DNA of 23,577 nucleotides, from positions 1 through 23,577 of the forward strand of contig JAAYRM010000143.1 of the NCBI GenBank assembly GCA_012518745.1, in the 5' to 3' direction. Position 1 is the stretch's first letter. Each line of letters begins with the position of its first letter. Positions 15,545 to 22,837 of the stretch are shown here, piece after piece. This stretch comes from Tissierellia bacterium. GTDB taxonomy: Bacteria > Bacillota > Clostridia > Tissierellales > Tepidimicrobiaceae. The notes beneath the pieces are model-generated. The model searched no databases. It was not told the origin of the DNA and was given only the letters and a program-made list of their open reading frames with translations. Made by a program: the position numbers and the translations under genes.

Positions 15545-15562
15545 TATAATCTTAAGATTATA
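15545..15562. repeat. 18-bp perfect palindrome in the lysC / LTA-synthase-like divergent region
   Basis: TATAATCTT followed by its exact reverse complement AAGATTATA. It carries a TATAAT on each strand and lies in the AT-rich, gene-free stretch 15429-15825. It could be an operator or a chance product of AT richness. Confidence 0.4.
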
Positions 15563-15616
15563 TTAATATTCGGTTACAATTTGTTAATAAATACGCATAT
15601 ATGTACATCCCACTAT

Positions 15617-15625
15617 ATTATAGCA
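15617..15625 (-). promoter_or_regulatory. Candidate extended -10 promoter for the LTA-synthase-like gene
   Basis: On the minus strand TGCTATAAT at 15617-15625 is a perfect extended -10 element. The -35 region (TTTTAA) is poor. The transcript would have a leader of about 180 bases that contains the 18-bp palindrome. Confidence 0.4.
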
Positions 15626-15707
15626 TCCCGATGGGAAAGTTAAAACCAAATATTTCTGTGATTATTTGACATCCTCCTACTATGTAATGCATATGGCGTA
15701 TTAGGCC

Positions 15708-15736
15708 TCGATACATCCGATAGATTATGTTATAAT
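15708..15736 (+). promoter_or_regulatory. Promoter of lysC with extended -10
   Basis: TCGATA (15708-15713, 4 of 6), 17-base spacer, TATAAT (15731-15736) preceded by TGT, giving an extended TGnTATAAT. Transcription would start near 15743, leaving an 83-base leader. That is too short for the lysine riboswitch that often controls lysC. Confidence 0.55.
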
Positions 15737-15764
15737 AATCGCAGGAATAATTCAAATATACTTA

Positions 15765-15800
15765 TGGCCCAATGGGCTCCTTGGCCCATGGTTTTTATTT
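15765..15800 (+). terminator. Possible attenuator hairpin in the lysC leader
   Basis: ATGGGC (15772-15777) pairs with GCCCAT (15784-15789) over a 6-base loop and is followed by GGTTTTTATTT. A second copy of TGGCCCA (15765-15771) repeats the 3' arm (15782-15788). The stem is only 6 bp, so it could be a weak terminator or a chance structure. Confidence 0.35.
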
Positions 15801-15825
15801 ACATGACAGGGGGGATATTCTATCC

Positions 15826-17025
15826 ATGATAGTACAGAAATATGGTGGTACCTCGGTAGCAACCATAGATCGAATTAAATTCATCGCAAAATTGCTCATA
15901 GAGAGAAAAGCCACCGATAGTAAAATAGTTGCAGTAGTGTCCGCAATGGCGGATACCACGGATAAACTCACAGATATGGCGAACGAAATTTCTAAGAACC
16001 CAAGCGCCAGGGAATTGGATATGCTGCTATCCACGGGCGAGCAGGTAACATCCTCGTTGCTAGCTATGGCATTGAAGGATATGGGACATGATTCCATAGC
16101 CTTGACTGGCTTTCAGGCCGGAATAATGACTGGAAATCAACATACCAAGGCTCCCATATTGGATATAGATATCGATAAGGTAAAAAAATTCCTAGATCAA
16201 GGAAAAATAGTGATAGTGGCTGGCTTCCAAGGTGTCGATCAAGATGGAAATATAACTACATTGGGCAGGGGCGGTTCCGATACCACCGCTGTAGCCTTGG
16301 CTGCTAAGTTGAATTGCCCATGTGAAATCTATACGGATGTGGAAGGTATCTATTCAACTGATCCGGCAATCCATCCCACTGCCAAGAAATTGGATTATAT
16401 CAGCTATGAGGAGATGATGGAGATGGCTGGATTAGGTGCGAAGGTTATAGAGACGAGAGCAGTCGAGATGGGTAAAAAATATGATGTCCCCATATACGTT
16501 GCCTTAAATGATGGGAAGAGTCCGGGGACCTATATAAAGGAGTTGGATGAATCCATGGAAACTAGAGTTATTACAGGCCTTACCTCCAATGATGATGACC
16601 TTATGGTTACGATCAATAATGTTCTATATGATACGAAATATATATATGACATCTTCCATAGATTATCATCTATGGATGTAAATATAGACATGATCAGTCA
16701 AACTGCCCCCGTAGGCGGCTATGTAAATATTTCATTTACCGCCCCTAAGGATAGCAGGTCCTTCATAAATAGATTGATTGATGAATTGCGGAATACCACC
16801 GGAGAGATAGAGGTGGATATTCAGGAGGATATAACCAAGATATCAGTTATTGGATTGGGCATGAAGACCCAATCGGGGGTGGCATCTAGGATATTTAAAA
16901 TATTCGCCGATAATGATATTGAATTCAAACAGGTTACCACCTCGGAAATTCGAATATCCTATACCATAAATACCAAAGATAAGGAGAAGGCCATATTAAG
17001 GATTGTCGAGGAGTTTAATCTGTAA
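15826..17025 (+). CDS. lysC: Aspartate kinase
   Basis: Phosphorylates aspartate, the first step towards lysine (and diaminopimelate), threonine and methionine. 399 residues from ATG at 15826. Residues 1-260: kinase domain with MIVQKYGGTSV, VVSAMADTTDKL, LSTGEQVTSSLLA, GFQGVDQDGNITTLGRGGSDTTA written here in parts (GFQGVDQ, LGRGGSDTTAVALAA), then IYTDVEGIYSTDP. Residues about 270-399: two ACT domains (VTINNVLYDTKYIYDIF, ISVIGLGMKTQSGVASRIFK) that normally bind feedback inhibitors. I reject the in-frame ATG 54 bases upstream because family proteins begin MIVQKYGG, and AGGGGGG lies about 10 bases before 15826. Only plus-strand gene in the window; thrB of the same pathway lies 900 bases away on the other strand. 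Confidence 0.95.
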   Translation: MIVQKYGGTSVATIDRIKFIAKLLIERKATDSKIVAVVSAMADTTDKLTDMANEISKNPSARELDMLLSTGEQVTSSLLAMALKDMGHDSIALTGFQAGIMTGNQHTKAPILDIDIDKVKKFLDQGKIVIVAGFQGVDQDGNITTLGRGGSDTTAVALAAKLNCPCEIYTDVEGIYSTDPAIHPTAKKLDYISYEEMMEMAGLGAKVIETRAVEMGKKYDVPIYVALNDGKSPGTYIKELDESMETRVITGLTSNDDDLMVTINNVLYDTKYIYDIFHRLSSMDVNIDMISQTAPVGGYVNISFTAPKDSRSFINRLIDELRNTTGEIEVDIQEDITKISVIGLGMKTQSGVASRIFKIFADNDIEFKQVTTSEIRISYTINTKDKEKAILRIVEEFNL

Positions 17026-17092
17026 AGTGAAATCAGAATATTAGGCCCGGAATATTAAATGATGAAATTCCATAGAATGAATATCGCCTCTG

Positions 17093-17830
17093 CTATTCAG
17101 AATCCAGGTATTCCACTATACCCTTCTTGATGGCATAGGCGACCCTTCTCTTATATCTCTCATTTTGCAATAGCTTCTTTTCCTCTGGGTTGGTTATAAA
17201 ACCCACCTCCACCAATACCCCCGCCACTCCTGTTTCCCTCAATATAAAATAATCCTCGGATAATATCTCAGCCCTGCGAGTATCATCCTTCAAATATTTA
17301 TCATAGACATGGGTGTCGACGGATTGTTGAATACTGGCCGCTAGCCTCTTCCCCTCAGCCGATCCGGGATAGTAGTATATCTTTATCCCCTTTGCGTTGC
17401 TACTTGGGCTGGAGTTTACGTGGATGCTTACATAGGTAGTAGAATTGCTCTCATTTATAATTCTTCGTCTTGCATCTAAATCCCTTCTATACCTTGAACC
17501 ATCTATTTTACTATGCCCCTCTAGGGATTCATCGCTTTCCCTAGTCATCGAAACCTTAAATCCCTCTACTAGCAATTCCTTTTTTAATTTCAATCCTATA
17601 TCTAGATTTATATTTTTCTCCAATAGACCTTCCCTATCGCCTGTACCACCATCTATTCCACCATGCCCGGGATCTACCGTTATGGTCTCACCTCTCTGAT
17701 ACCTAAATATGTTGAAAACCATGGAACTCCTGAAGAGCACCTTGCCGAGCAATAGCAATAATATAATTCCTATCAATAGTACTAGCTTCCTATTCAATTT
17801 TACTACATAAAAAATGGGTTTTCTCTTCAT
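17093..17830 (-). CDS. cwlD: N-acetylmuramoyl-L-alanine amidase, CwlD-like
   Basis: Zinc amidase (Amidase_3) that cuts the bond between muramic acid and the stem peptide. CwlD of spore formers starts muramic-delta-lactam formation in spore cortex. 245 residues, close to Bacillus CwlD. Residues 14-32 form one N-terminal membrane anchor or uncleaved signal; the catalytic domain follows. Zinc/catalytic positions: DPGHGGIDGG, the Glu in LLEKNIN, the His in SIHVNSS, and the Glu in VLVEVGFITNPEE. No SH3 or peptidoglycan-binding repeats are present, which favours CwlD over vegetative autolysins. The ribosome binding site is weak. Convergent with lysC. The cwlD symbol is likely but rests on size and architecture. 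Confidence 0.85.
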   Translation of the reverse strand: MKRKPIFYVVKLNRKLVLLIGIILLLLLGKVLFRSSMVFNIFRYQRGETITVDPGHGGIDGGTGDREGLLEKNINLDIGLKLKKELLVEGFKVSMTRESDESLEGHSKIDGSRYRRDLDARRRIINESNSTTYVSIHVNSSPSSNAKGIKIYYYPGSAEGKRLAASIQQSVDTHVYDKYLKDDTRRAEILSEDYFILRETGVAGVLVEVGFITNPEEKKLLQNERYKRRVAYAIKKGIVEYLDSE

Positions 17831-17920
17831 AATCTTGAGATTGCGATTTCACATCCTCCCCATATCCGAGGTATTTCAATCATCCAATCATACTACCATA
17901 TTCAATATATATTTAACATA

Positions 17921-18817
17921 TCAATCATATAGAACTCTTATCCCCTTGTTATCTCCCTCTAGGACCTTAATTTCCCAACCATCCCCATGGCCCTGAACCA
18001 CCTTCCTAAATAATTCCTCATCTGCCTTCCTTCCCTTCTCGGATAGCATTATCACCGTTGGCCCGGCACCACTTAGGAATACATTATTCAACCCATGTTT
18101 TCCCAGATCTAGATAGAGGGCCTCTAGCGAATCTATTAATTTTATCCTATAGGGTTCGTGCAGCCTATCCTCCAGCCCGGAAACAATTGCCCCCATGTCG
18201 CCCTTGATCAATGCAGCTGTCAATAGGGATGCCTTTCCTACATTGAATATCGCGTCCCCAAATGATACCCTATCCGGTAGAGCAGCTCTAGCCTTTTCAG
18301 TGCTCAAGGTCCTATCCGGTATCGCTGCCATAAATTCTATTCTATTCGAAATTGGCGTCTGTACATAGTGAACCCCTACATCGTCCCGATTGGAAACAAC
18401 CAATCCTCCAAATAGGGCTGGGCCCACATCATCTGGATGTCCCTCCATCTCAACCGCCAATTCCAGCAGTTCTTCCCTGTTTAAATGCCCACCCGATAGA
18501 TTGTTGGCCGCCACAATTCCCCCTACTATGGAGGCGGCACTACTTCCAAGGCCCCTAGCTATGGGAATTTCATTATGTAATCTGATGCTCAATCCCCTTG
18601 GCCTATAGCCTACCTTTTGAAAGCATTTGAGCATGCTCCTATATACTAAATTGCTATCATCCGTCGGGATAAAATCCTTTCCCAATCCACTGATCTCTAT
18701 ACCTATCCCTTCCCCAACCTCCTCCACCTCGATGGTATTATACAGGGTTAGGGCTATCCCCAGACAATCGAACCCCGGTCCTATATTAGATGTTGTAGCG
18801 GGTATTATCAATTTCAT
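17921..18817 (-). CDS. thrB: Homoserine kinase
   Basis: GHMP-family enzyme that phosphorylates homoserine, the step before threonine synthase. 298 residues, normal length. Motifs: N-terminal PATTSNIGPGFDCLGIAL, the ATP-binding glycine/serine loop PIARGLGSSAAS at residues 85-96, GHPDDVGPALFGG, and the C-terminal SGAGPTVIML. ATG at 18817 overlaps the stop of the IscU-like gene by four bases (ATGA), and AAGGGGTGA lies about 11-13 bases upstream, so translation is coupled. No homoserine dehydrogenase or threonine synthase gene is in the window. Confidence 0.96.
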   Translation of the reverse strand: MKLIIPATTSNIGPGFDCLGIALTLYNTIEVEEVGEGIGIEISGLGKDFIPTDDSNLVYRSMLKCFQKVGYRPRGLSIRLHNEIPIARGLGSSAASIVGGIVAANNLSGGHLNREELLELAVEMEGHPDDVGPALFGGLVVSNRDDVGVHYVQTPISNRIEFMAAIPDRTLSTEKARAALPDRVSFGDAIFNVGKASLLTAALIKGDMGAIVSGLEDRLHEPYRIKLIDSLEALYLDLGKHGLNNVFLSGAGPTVIMLSEKGRKADEELFRKVVQGHGDGWEIKVLEGDNKGIRVLYD

Positions 18818-19203
18818 AATCTATGCTCACCCCTTTTATTTAAGTAATCATCGATAGCATTTCTTAAAGCCTTCACTCCAAGAACCGAGCAATGTATCTT
18901 GTTCTTGGGCAACCCATCAAGAGCATCGATTATATCCCTCTCCTTTATCTGAAGGGCTTCCTCTATGCTTTTCCCCTTTGCAAGGCTTGTAATCATGCTG
19001 CTAGTCGCTATTGAGGCTGTACAACCAAATATTAGAAAACTAATATCCTCAATAACCCCATCATCCACCTTTATATAGATGGTTAAGGAATCCCCACATC
19101 TGGTATCCCCGTATTCCCCTTTCCCATCATAATCCACCATACTTCCCACATTCTGTGGACTCATAAAATGCTCGATTACCTTATCCGAATACTCAGCATA
19201 CAT
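18814..19203 (-). CDS. IscU/NifU-like iron-sulfur cluster scaffold protein
   Basis: Small scaffold on which Fe-S clusters are assembled before transfer. 129 residues from ATG at 19203. The three conserved cysteines are present: TRCGDSL, FGCTASIATSSM and HCSVLGVKAL. The N-terminus YSDKVIEHFMSPQNVGSM fits the family. I chose 19203, not the ATG at 19227, because a candidate promoter would start transcription at about 19233, leaving no room for a ribosome site before 19227; IscU homologues also begin with the YSDKV-like stretch. The gene stands apart from nifS/iscS and overlaps thrB, an unusual pairing. The scaffold call is strong; which cysteine desulfurase serves it is unknown. Confidence 0.9.
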   Translation of the reverse strand: MYAEYSDKVIEHFMSPQNVGSMVDYDGKGEYGDTRCGDSLTIYIKVDDGVIEDISFLIFGCTASIATSSMITSLAKGKSIEEALQIKERDIIDALDGLPKNKIHCSVLGVKALRNAIDDYLNKRGEHRL

Positions 19204-19239
19204 CTTATTCACTTCCCATCTAGCCATATAAGTTCAGCC

Positions 19240-19269
19240 ATTATACAATTTATCTTTTAATTATATCAT
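19240..19269 (-). promoter_or_regulatory. Candidate promoter of the IscU-like / thrB operon
   Basis: Minus-strand ATGATA (19264-19269, 4 of 6), 18-base spacer, perfect TATAAT (19240-19245). Transcription would start near 19233, about 30 bases before the chosen start codon. Confidence 0.45.
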
Positions 19270-19279
19270 AATTAAGATT

Positions 19280-19309
19280 ATAAAAGCAGTGGTTTCCCAC
19301 TGCTTTTAT
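19280..19309 (-). terminator. Terminator after the chemoreceptor gene
   Basis: Inverted repeat ATAAAAGCAGTGG / CCACTGCTTTTAT (13 bp, 4-base loop) 16 bases after the chemoreceptor stop. The downstream strand reads TTTTATAATCTTAATT. Nearly symmetric in composition. Confidence 0.75.
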
Positions 19310-19324
19310 CGACAAAGTGAATTC

Positions 19325-20146
19325 CTATATCTTGAATCTCCCTATAAGCGACTGTAATCCCTGAGATAATTCAGTTAAGACCTCACTTGAATTGGCTATC
19401 TCTTCAATGGAGGCTGTCTGCTCCTCCATGGAAGCTGTCACCTCTTCTGTGGAAGCAGAATTCTCCTCTGCAATAGCAGCAAGATTCTGCAATGTCTCCA
19501 ATATATCATCCTTTATTCCTTCCATCTCCTTGCTCGATATATTCAATTGTTCAACGGTTTTATTTACATGTTCCATTGCAGCCGCTATATTCATATATCT
19601 ATCCTTGCTATCACCTACATTTTTGGTCTGCTCCTCAGCTATATCCGAAACTATCTTCACCATCTCTACGGCCTCTTCAGCATTTTGTTGCAACTCTATG
19701 ACCATCTTATCTATGGATACAGTGGAAGCCTGGGATTCCTCAGCTAGTTTTCTAATCTCTTCGGCTACTACGGCAAAGCCCCGTCCGGCTTCACCGGCTC
19801 TGGCCGCCTCTATGGCCGCATTCAATGCAAGCAGATTGGTTTGCTCGGATATAGAGGATATTAGATTGCTGGCCTGTCCAATCTGGCGCGAACTATCATT
19901 GGTCTTCAAGATGATTTCATAGATTTTTTCAGATACCCTATTGCTCTTCTCCGTGATACTATGTAGAGTTTCAATACCCACCAAACCTTCATCGATTATC
20001 TTGGCCACATTATTTGAATCCCTATTTAAATCCCCTATGTACTCTGAATCCTTTTCAATGGTTTGACCCAATAATATGGATTTGTATGAACCCTCCTCCG
20101 TATTCTGTGCTTGATCGGCTGCCCCCTTTGCAATCTCGCCAGCCAC
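19325..20146 (-). CDS. C-terminal fragment of the interrupted chemoreceptor (signalling domain)
   Basis: If translated separately from the GTG at 20146, this gives 273 residues of soluble methyl-accepting signalling domain. It contains the highly conserved tip ISEQTNLLALNAAIEAARAG followed by EAGRGFAVVAEEIRKLAEES, which contacts CheA and CheW. No ribosome binding site precedes the GTG, so independent expression is doubtful. It is better read as the second part of the broken gene. Confidence 0.6.
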   Translation of the reverse strand: MAGEIAKGAADQAQNTEEGSYKSILLGQTIEKDSEYIGDLNRDSNNVAKIIDEGLVGIETLHSITEKSNRVSEKIYEIILKTNDSSRQIGQASNLISSISEQTNLLALNAAIEAARAGEAGRGFAVVAEEIRKLAEESQASTVSIDKMVIELQQNAEEAVEMVKIVSDIAEEQTKNVGDSKDRYMNIAAAMEHVNKTVEQLNISSKEMEGIKDDILETLQNLAAIAEENSASTEEVTASMEEQTASIEEIANSSEVLTELSQGLQSLIGRFKI

Positions 20147-20155
20147 CGTAGATAC

Positions 20156-21313
20156 TTATTCTGAGGCAGCTGCGGATTGCTGCGTACTCGCCATTAATTC
20201 CTCTGATGTGCTTACTACCTGCAATGATGATATATTTACCCTATTTATTATATCCCTTAGATTGACTGTTATATTTTGCAACCCATTTGCTAGAACCCCG
20301 ATTTCATCCTTCCTATCAAGCAATTTGTCCTGGACATCCTGCCTTATATCCAGCTCAGCAAGCTGCTCTGATTGGCCCGCGATACTAATTATAGGCCTTG
20401 AAATGGAGTTCCCTAATAGGAGTGTAATTATAATACCGATGATTAATATGATAGCGATGATTAATATGATACTATTCTGTAACTCTGGAATAGCGGCAAA
20501 CATTTCCTCCTCTGCCACCGTTATAACCATAATCCAATCGGTCCCATGGACCGGCTCATAGCCCGCGTACATCTCCTTACCTTCAAATGTATATTTTCCA
20601 ACCCCAGATCCCTGATCCAATATCCCCCGAAATAGCCCTGCTATCGATTTCTGGGTTGCATCTTCCTCGGATTCTATGATGGGATTCCAGCGCTCGAATA
20701 CCCTATCCAATTCCGGATATGCAACCACCGTTCCCTCTCCATTGATCATATAACCATATCCACTCTCACCAAAACCTATATCGTTGGTGATCTCGCTCAA
20801 TGAGTATATGGGCCAATCCGCCACCAATACCCCTACCACCTCTTCGCCATCCTTTATGGGGGCTGCATATGTTAATGCAAGCCTTTGGCTCAGCTCACTA
20901 TACCATATATCGGATACCGTAATCTGCCCATCCCATGCCCCACCTATATATCCTGCATCATCTGCCTCCGTAACGATGCGATTAGAGAACCTAATATTAT
21001 TATCAGGTGCAATGATCCCCATGCTGACAAAATCCGTCTTTTCTATTTGCTCATTCAGTATTGGTTGCTGCTCATCCCAATCCATATCCTGAATATCATT
21101 CCTGAGAGCTATCATCTCCAATACCTTTCTCTGGGCCTCAATTCTACCCTGAACTACCTTAGTGCTTTCAACCGCCAATGAAGCTAGAGATCTCTCTATC
21201 TCTGTGGCAAGTATGTCGCCACCCTTCGATATCATGAAGAACCCAACACCTAGTAAGGATACTAGTATTATCATGGAAAAATACATTACTAGCCTCGTCC
21301 TTATGCTTCTCAC
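20156..21313 (-). CDS. N-terminal fragment of the interrupted chemoreceptor (Cache sensor, HAMP)
   Basis: 385 residues from a GTG start, with AAAGGA about 10 bases upstream. A membrane anchor is followed by a Cache-type extracellular region (GIIAPDNNIRFSNRIVTEAD, SDIWYSELSQRLALTYAAPI, GYGYMINGEGTVVAYPEL, YEPVHGTDWIMVITV). Next come a second membrane helix (IILIIAIILIIGIIITLLLG), HAMP, and the first helix of the signalling region, ending AASE at the TAA. As it stands, the product would lack the CheA/CheW-binding tip and could sense but not signal. Confidence 0.65.
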   Translation of the reverse strand: MRSIRTRLVMYFSMIILVSLLGVGFFMISKGGDILATEIERSLASLAVESTKVVQGRIEAQRKVLEMIALRNDIQDMDWDEQQPILNEQIEKTDFVSMGIIAPDNNIRFSNRIVTEADDAGYIGGAWDGQITVSDIWYSELSQRLALTYAAPIKDGEEVVGVLVADWPIYSLSEITNDIGFGESGYGYMINGEGTVVAYPELDRVFERWNPIIESEEDATQKSIAGLFRGILDQGSGVGKYTFEGKEMYAGYEPVHGTDWIMVITVAEEEMFAAIPELQNSIILIIAIILIIGIIITLLLGNSISRPIISIAGQSEQLAELDIRQDVQDKLLDRKDEIGVLANGLQNITVNLRDIINRVNISSLQVVSTSEELMASTQQSAAASE

Positions 21314-21378
21314 CCTATCCCGTCCTTTCGTATAATATTTTCTATAGCGTAATTTTGGGTAATTATTAATTAATATCC

Positions 21379-21407
21379 ATTATATCTCAGGTTATATGCT
21401 ACGGCAA
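21379..21407 (-). promoter_or_regulatory. Promoter of the chemoreceptor gene
   Basis: Minus-strand TTGCCG (21402-21407), 17-base spacer, TATAAT (21379-21384). A sigma-D-type promoter (TAAA-N15-GCCGATAA), common for chemotaxis genes, was looked for and not found. Confidence 0.55.
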
Positions 21408-21473
21408 TATCCCAATTTATTGAGCATAACTACGGTGTATATTCATTTTACGATATATTAAGCCCCTATTTAA

Positions 21474-21509
21474 GATAGAAGGAGCGGTGCCTTCACCGCT
21501 CCTTCTATC
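21474..21509 (-). terminator. Hairpin terminator after the FMN-binding lipoprotein gene
   Basis: Perfect 16-bp stem GATAGAAGGAGCGGTG / CACCGCTCCTTCTATC with a 4-base loop, 10 bases after the stop. The T-run is short (TTAAATAG), so it may also act as an RNA 3'-end stabiliser. Confidence 0.75.
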
Positions 21510-21519
21510 CACAATGGAT

Positions 21520-21945
21520 CTATTTTGCCTTATCCAAGGCTTCCTTTACGGCAGCCTTCCATCCTTCTGATGTTTCGGTCGCTGTGGAGATGCTATCTAC
21601 ATCGTAGGTTTGATTTGATACCATCTCTTTCGCCAAATCATCCTTAAACTGTTTTAGATTTGGTTTGTCTCCCTGGCCGTCCCATTCATCATAATCAACT
21701 TCTTCCCCTTCTGGTGTCATTCTCCTGAGCACTATATCTGCTATTTGCCCATCCTCAATCGTGACCTCAGCAGATTCGTAACCAAATTCGCGCTTCTCGG
21801 ATTCCCCGGTATAGATTCCATCGCCGTATGTTACATCGCTATCGGCCTCATCCTCCGAGGTGTCCGGCGCCCCACATGCCGCCAACATCAATGTCAATGC
21901 AATGATTCCCAGAAGGATTAAAGTGATTCTCCCTGACCCTTTCAA
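21520..21945 (-). CDS. Small FMN-binding-domain lipoprotein
   Basis: A 141-residue exported lipoprotein: signal peptide with lipobox LAAC (Cys24), acidic linker, then a single FMN_bind domain (DGIYTGES, ESAEVTIEDGQIADIVL, and the C-terminal DSISTATETSEGW). In related proteins the D-x-x-S-G-A-T-x-T motif receives covalent FMN through the transferase ApbE; here it is DSISTATET, with Thr121 in place of Gly and Thr123 as probable FMN site. A role in extracellular flavin-based electron transfer is inferred. Starts with TTG at 21945, with GGAGGGG 7-8 bases upstream. It lies 89 bases after the wrbA-like flavodoxin gene, another flavoprotein, which suggests shared redox work. Confidence 0.85.
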   Translation of the reverse strand: MKGSGRITLILLGIIALTLMLAACGAPDTSEDEADSDVTYGDGIYTGESEKREFGYESAEVTIEDGQIADIVLRRMTPEGEEVDYDEWDGQGDKPNLKQFKDDLAKEMVSNQTYDVDSISTATETSEGWKAAVKEALDKAK

Positions 21946-22034
21946 AATTCTACCCCTCCTTTATTTTATATGCAAGGATATCTGCCTTCTCAGGCTCTAT
22001 ATCCACTTGCCCAACTCAACGCGGCCATCATATT

Positions 22035-22649
22035 CTATGAGCGCATACCTTCCTTAATCCATTTAGCCACGGATACAGTCCGCCTGGCCTGATGCTTTAC
22101 CGCCTCCTGTGCATCCTCCATTATATTCCCATCCTGATCTACCGTAACACTGACCCCATATGGGTTACCACCGGCAATATAGACGGATTTATCCGTATAT
22201 CCAGGTGATGCAATTATGGCCCCCCAATGCATCATGGTAGTATAAAGGCTTTTGATTGTAGGTACCTGCCCTCCGTAGGCATTACCCGCTGAAGCCATAG
22301 CGCTCACTACCTTATTTGCCAATTTCCCCTGGCTCCAAACTCCCCCAGTGCCATCTATAAATTGCTTCATCTGGGAGGATACATTGCCATATCTAGTAGG
22401 TGTGCTAAATATATAGGCATCAGCCCATTCCAAATCATCATTAGATGCTATTGGTACATCTTTAGTGGCATCGAAATGTTGCCTCCAGGCTGGATTTGAA
22501 TCTATAGCTTCCTGCGATGCCAATTCCTGAACCCGCAGCACCCTTACATCTGCACCGGCTTCCCTCGCCCCTTCCTCGGCCCATCTAGCTAGACGATAAT
22601 TGGTCCCAGTGGAACTGTAGTATATTATAGCTAATTTGATTTTCCCCAT
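22035..22649 (-). CDS. WrbA-type flavodoxin / NAD(P)H:quinone oxidoreductase
   Basis: FMN-binding flavodoxin-fold enzyme; WrbA proteins reduce quinones by two electrons. 204 residues from ATG at 22649. The FMN phosphate loop is YYSSTGTNYRLA near residue 10. The isoalloxazine-contact stretch STPTRYGNVSSQMKQFID, then GGVWSQGKLANKVVSAMASA and YGGQVPTIKSLYTTMMHWG, follow the WrbA pattern. The GTG start 18 bases upstream was rejected because GGGAG and GGGG sites precede the ATG properly. It lies upstream of the FMN-binding lipoprotein gene and downstream of the PII-like gene's terminator. Enzyme class is secure; in vivo substrate is not. Confidence 0.9.
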   Translation of the reverse strand: MGKIKLAIIYYSSTGTNYRLARWAEEGAREAGADVRVLRVQELASQEAIDSNPAWRQHFDATKDVPIASNDDLEWADAYIFSTPTRYGNVSSQMKQFIDGTGGVWSQGKLANKVVSAMASAGNAYGGQVPTIKSLYTTMMHWGAIIASPGYTDKSVYIAGGNPYGVSVTVDQDGNIMEDAQEAVKHQARRTVSVAKWIKEGMRS

Positions 22650-22796
22650 ATCCCCTGCTCCCTTCACAGAAATTTTCTATATTCAATAACTATTGTCATC
22701 CATATATCTTGCTATTAACATAATACCCGATACCCAAATAGTTACTCATATTATATGAAAATCTATCGAATAGATTATAGGATTATGGGGTCTATT

Positions 22797-22834
22797 AAAA
22801 AATATATGGGGTTGAAACCTGGTTTCAACCCCAT
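22797..22834 (-). terminator. Terminator after the tandem PII-like gene
   Basis: Nearly perfect inverted repeat ATGGGGTTGAAA / TTTCAACCCCAT around CCAGG, followed on the minus strand by ATATTTTTT. It starts 4 bases after the stop codon. Confidence 0.9.
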
Positions 22835-22837
22835 GTG

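Larger units (their letters stand above)
19325..21313 (-). pseudogene. Methyl-accepting chemotaxis protein gene interrupted by one in-frame TAA
   Basis: Read through the stop, this is one 662-codon chemoreceptor. Order: membrane segment (about 8-28), extracellular double-Cache-like sensor, second membrane segment (about 283-303), HAMP domain, then the signalling coiled coil with its hairpin tip. The frame is unbroken except for TAA at 20156-20158. The codon context is ...GCC TCA GAA TAA GTA TCT ACG GTG GCT..., encoding AASE-stop-VSTVAGEIAKGA. Chemoreceptors here usually continue AASEEV, so a single GAA to TAA change would explain it. No frameshift or insertion is seen. It may be a recent pseudogene, a strain-specific mutation or a sequencing error; promoter and terminator are both intact. 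Confidence 0.85.

Noticed and set aside
15764..15829. A 21-codon reading frame in the lysC leader, rich in Trp, Pro, Phe and Tyr, whose TGA overlaps the lysC ATG.
   Set aside because: No ribosome binding site lies at a usable distance, and the residues do not match amino acids made by the pathway, so it is more likely incidental than a leader peptide.
17026..17092. Possible bidirectional terminator between the convergent lysC and cwlD-like genes, built on GAATATT repeated around AGGCCCG.
   Set aside because: The stem would be AT-only and six pairs long, with no T-run on either strand.
19228..19280. TATAATCTTAA similar to half of the 15545-15562 palindrome, suggesting a shared regulatory motif.
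   Set aside because: Short AT-rich words recur by chance in this genome; the second half of the palindrome is not conserved here.
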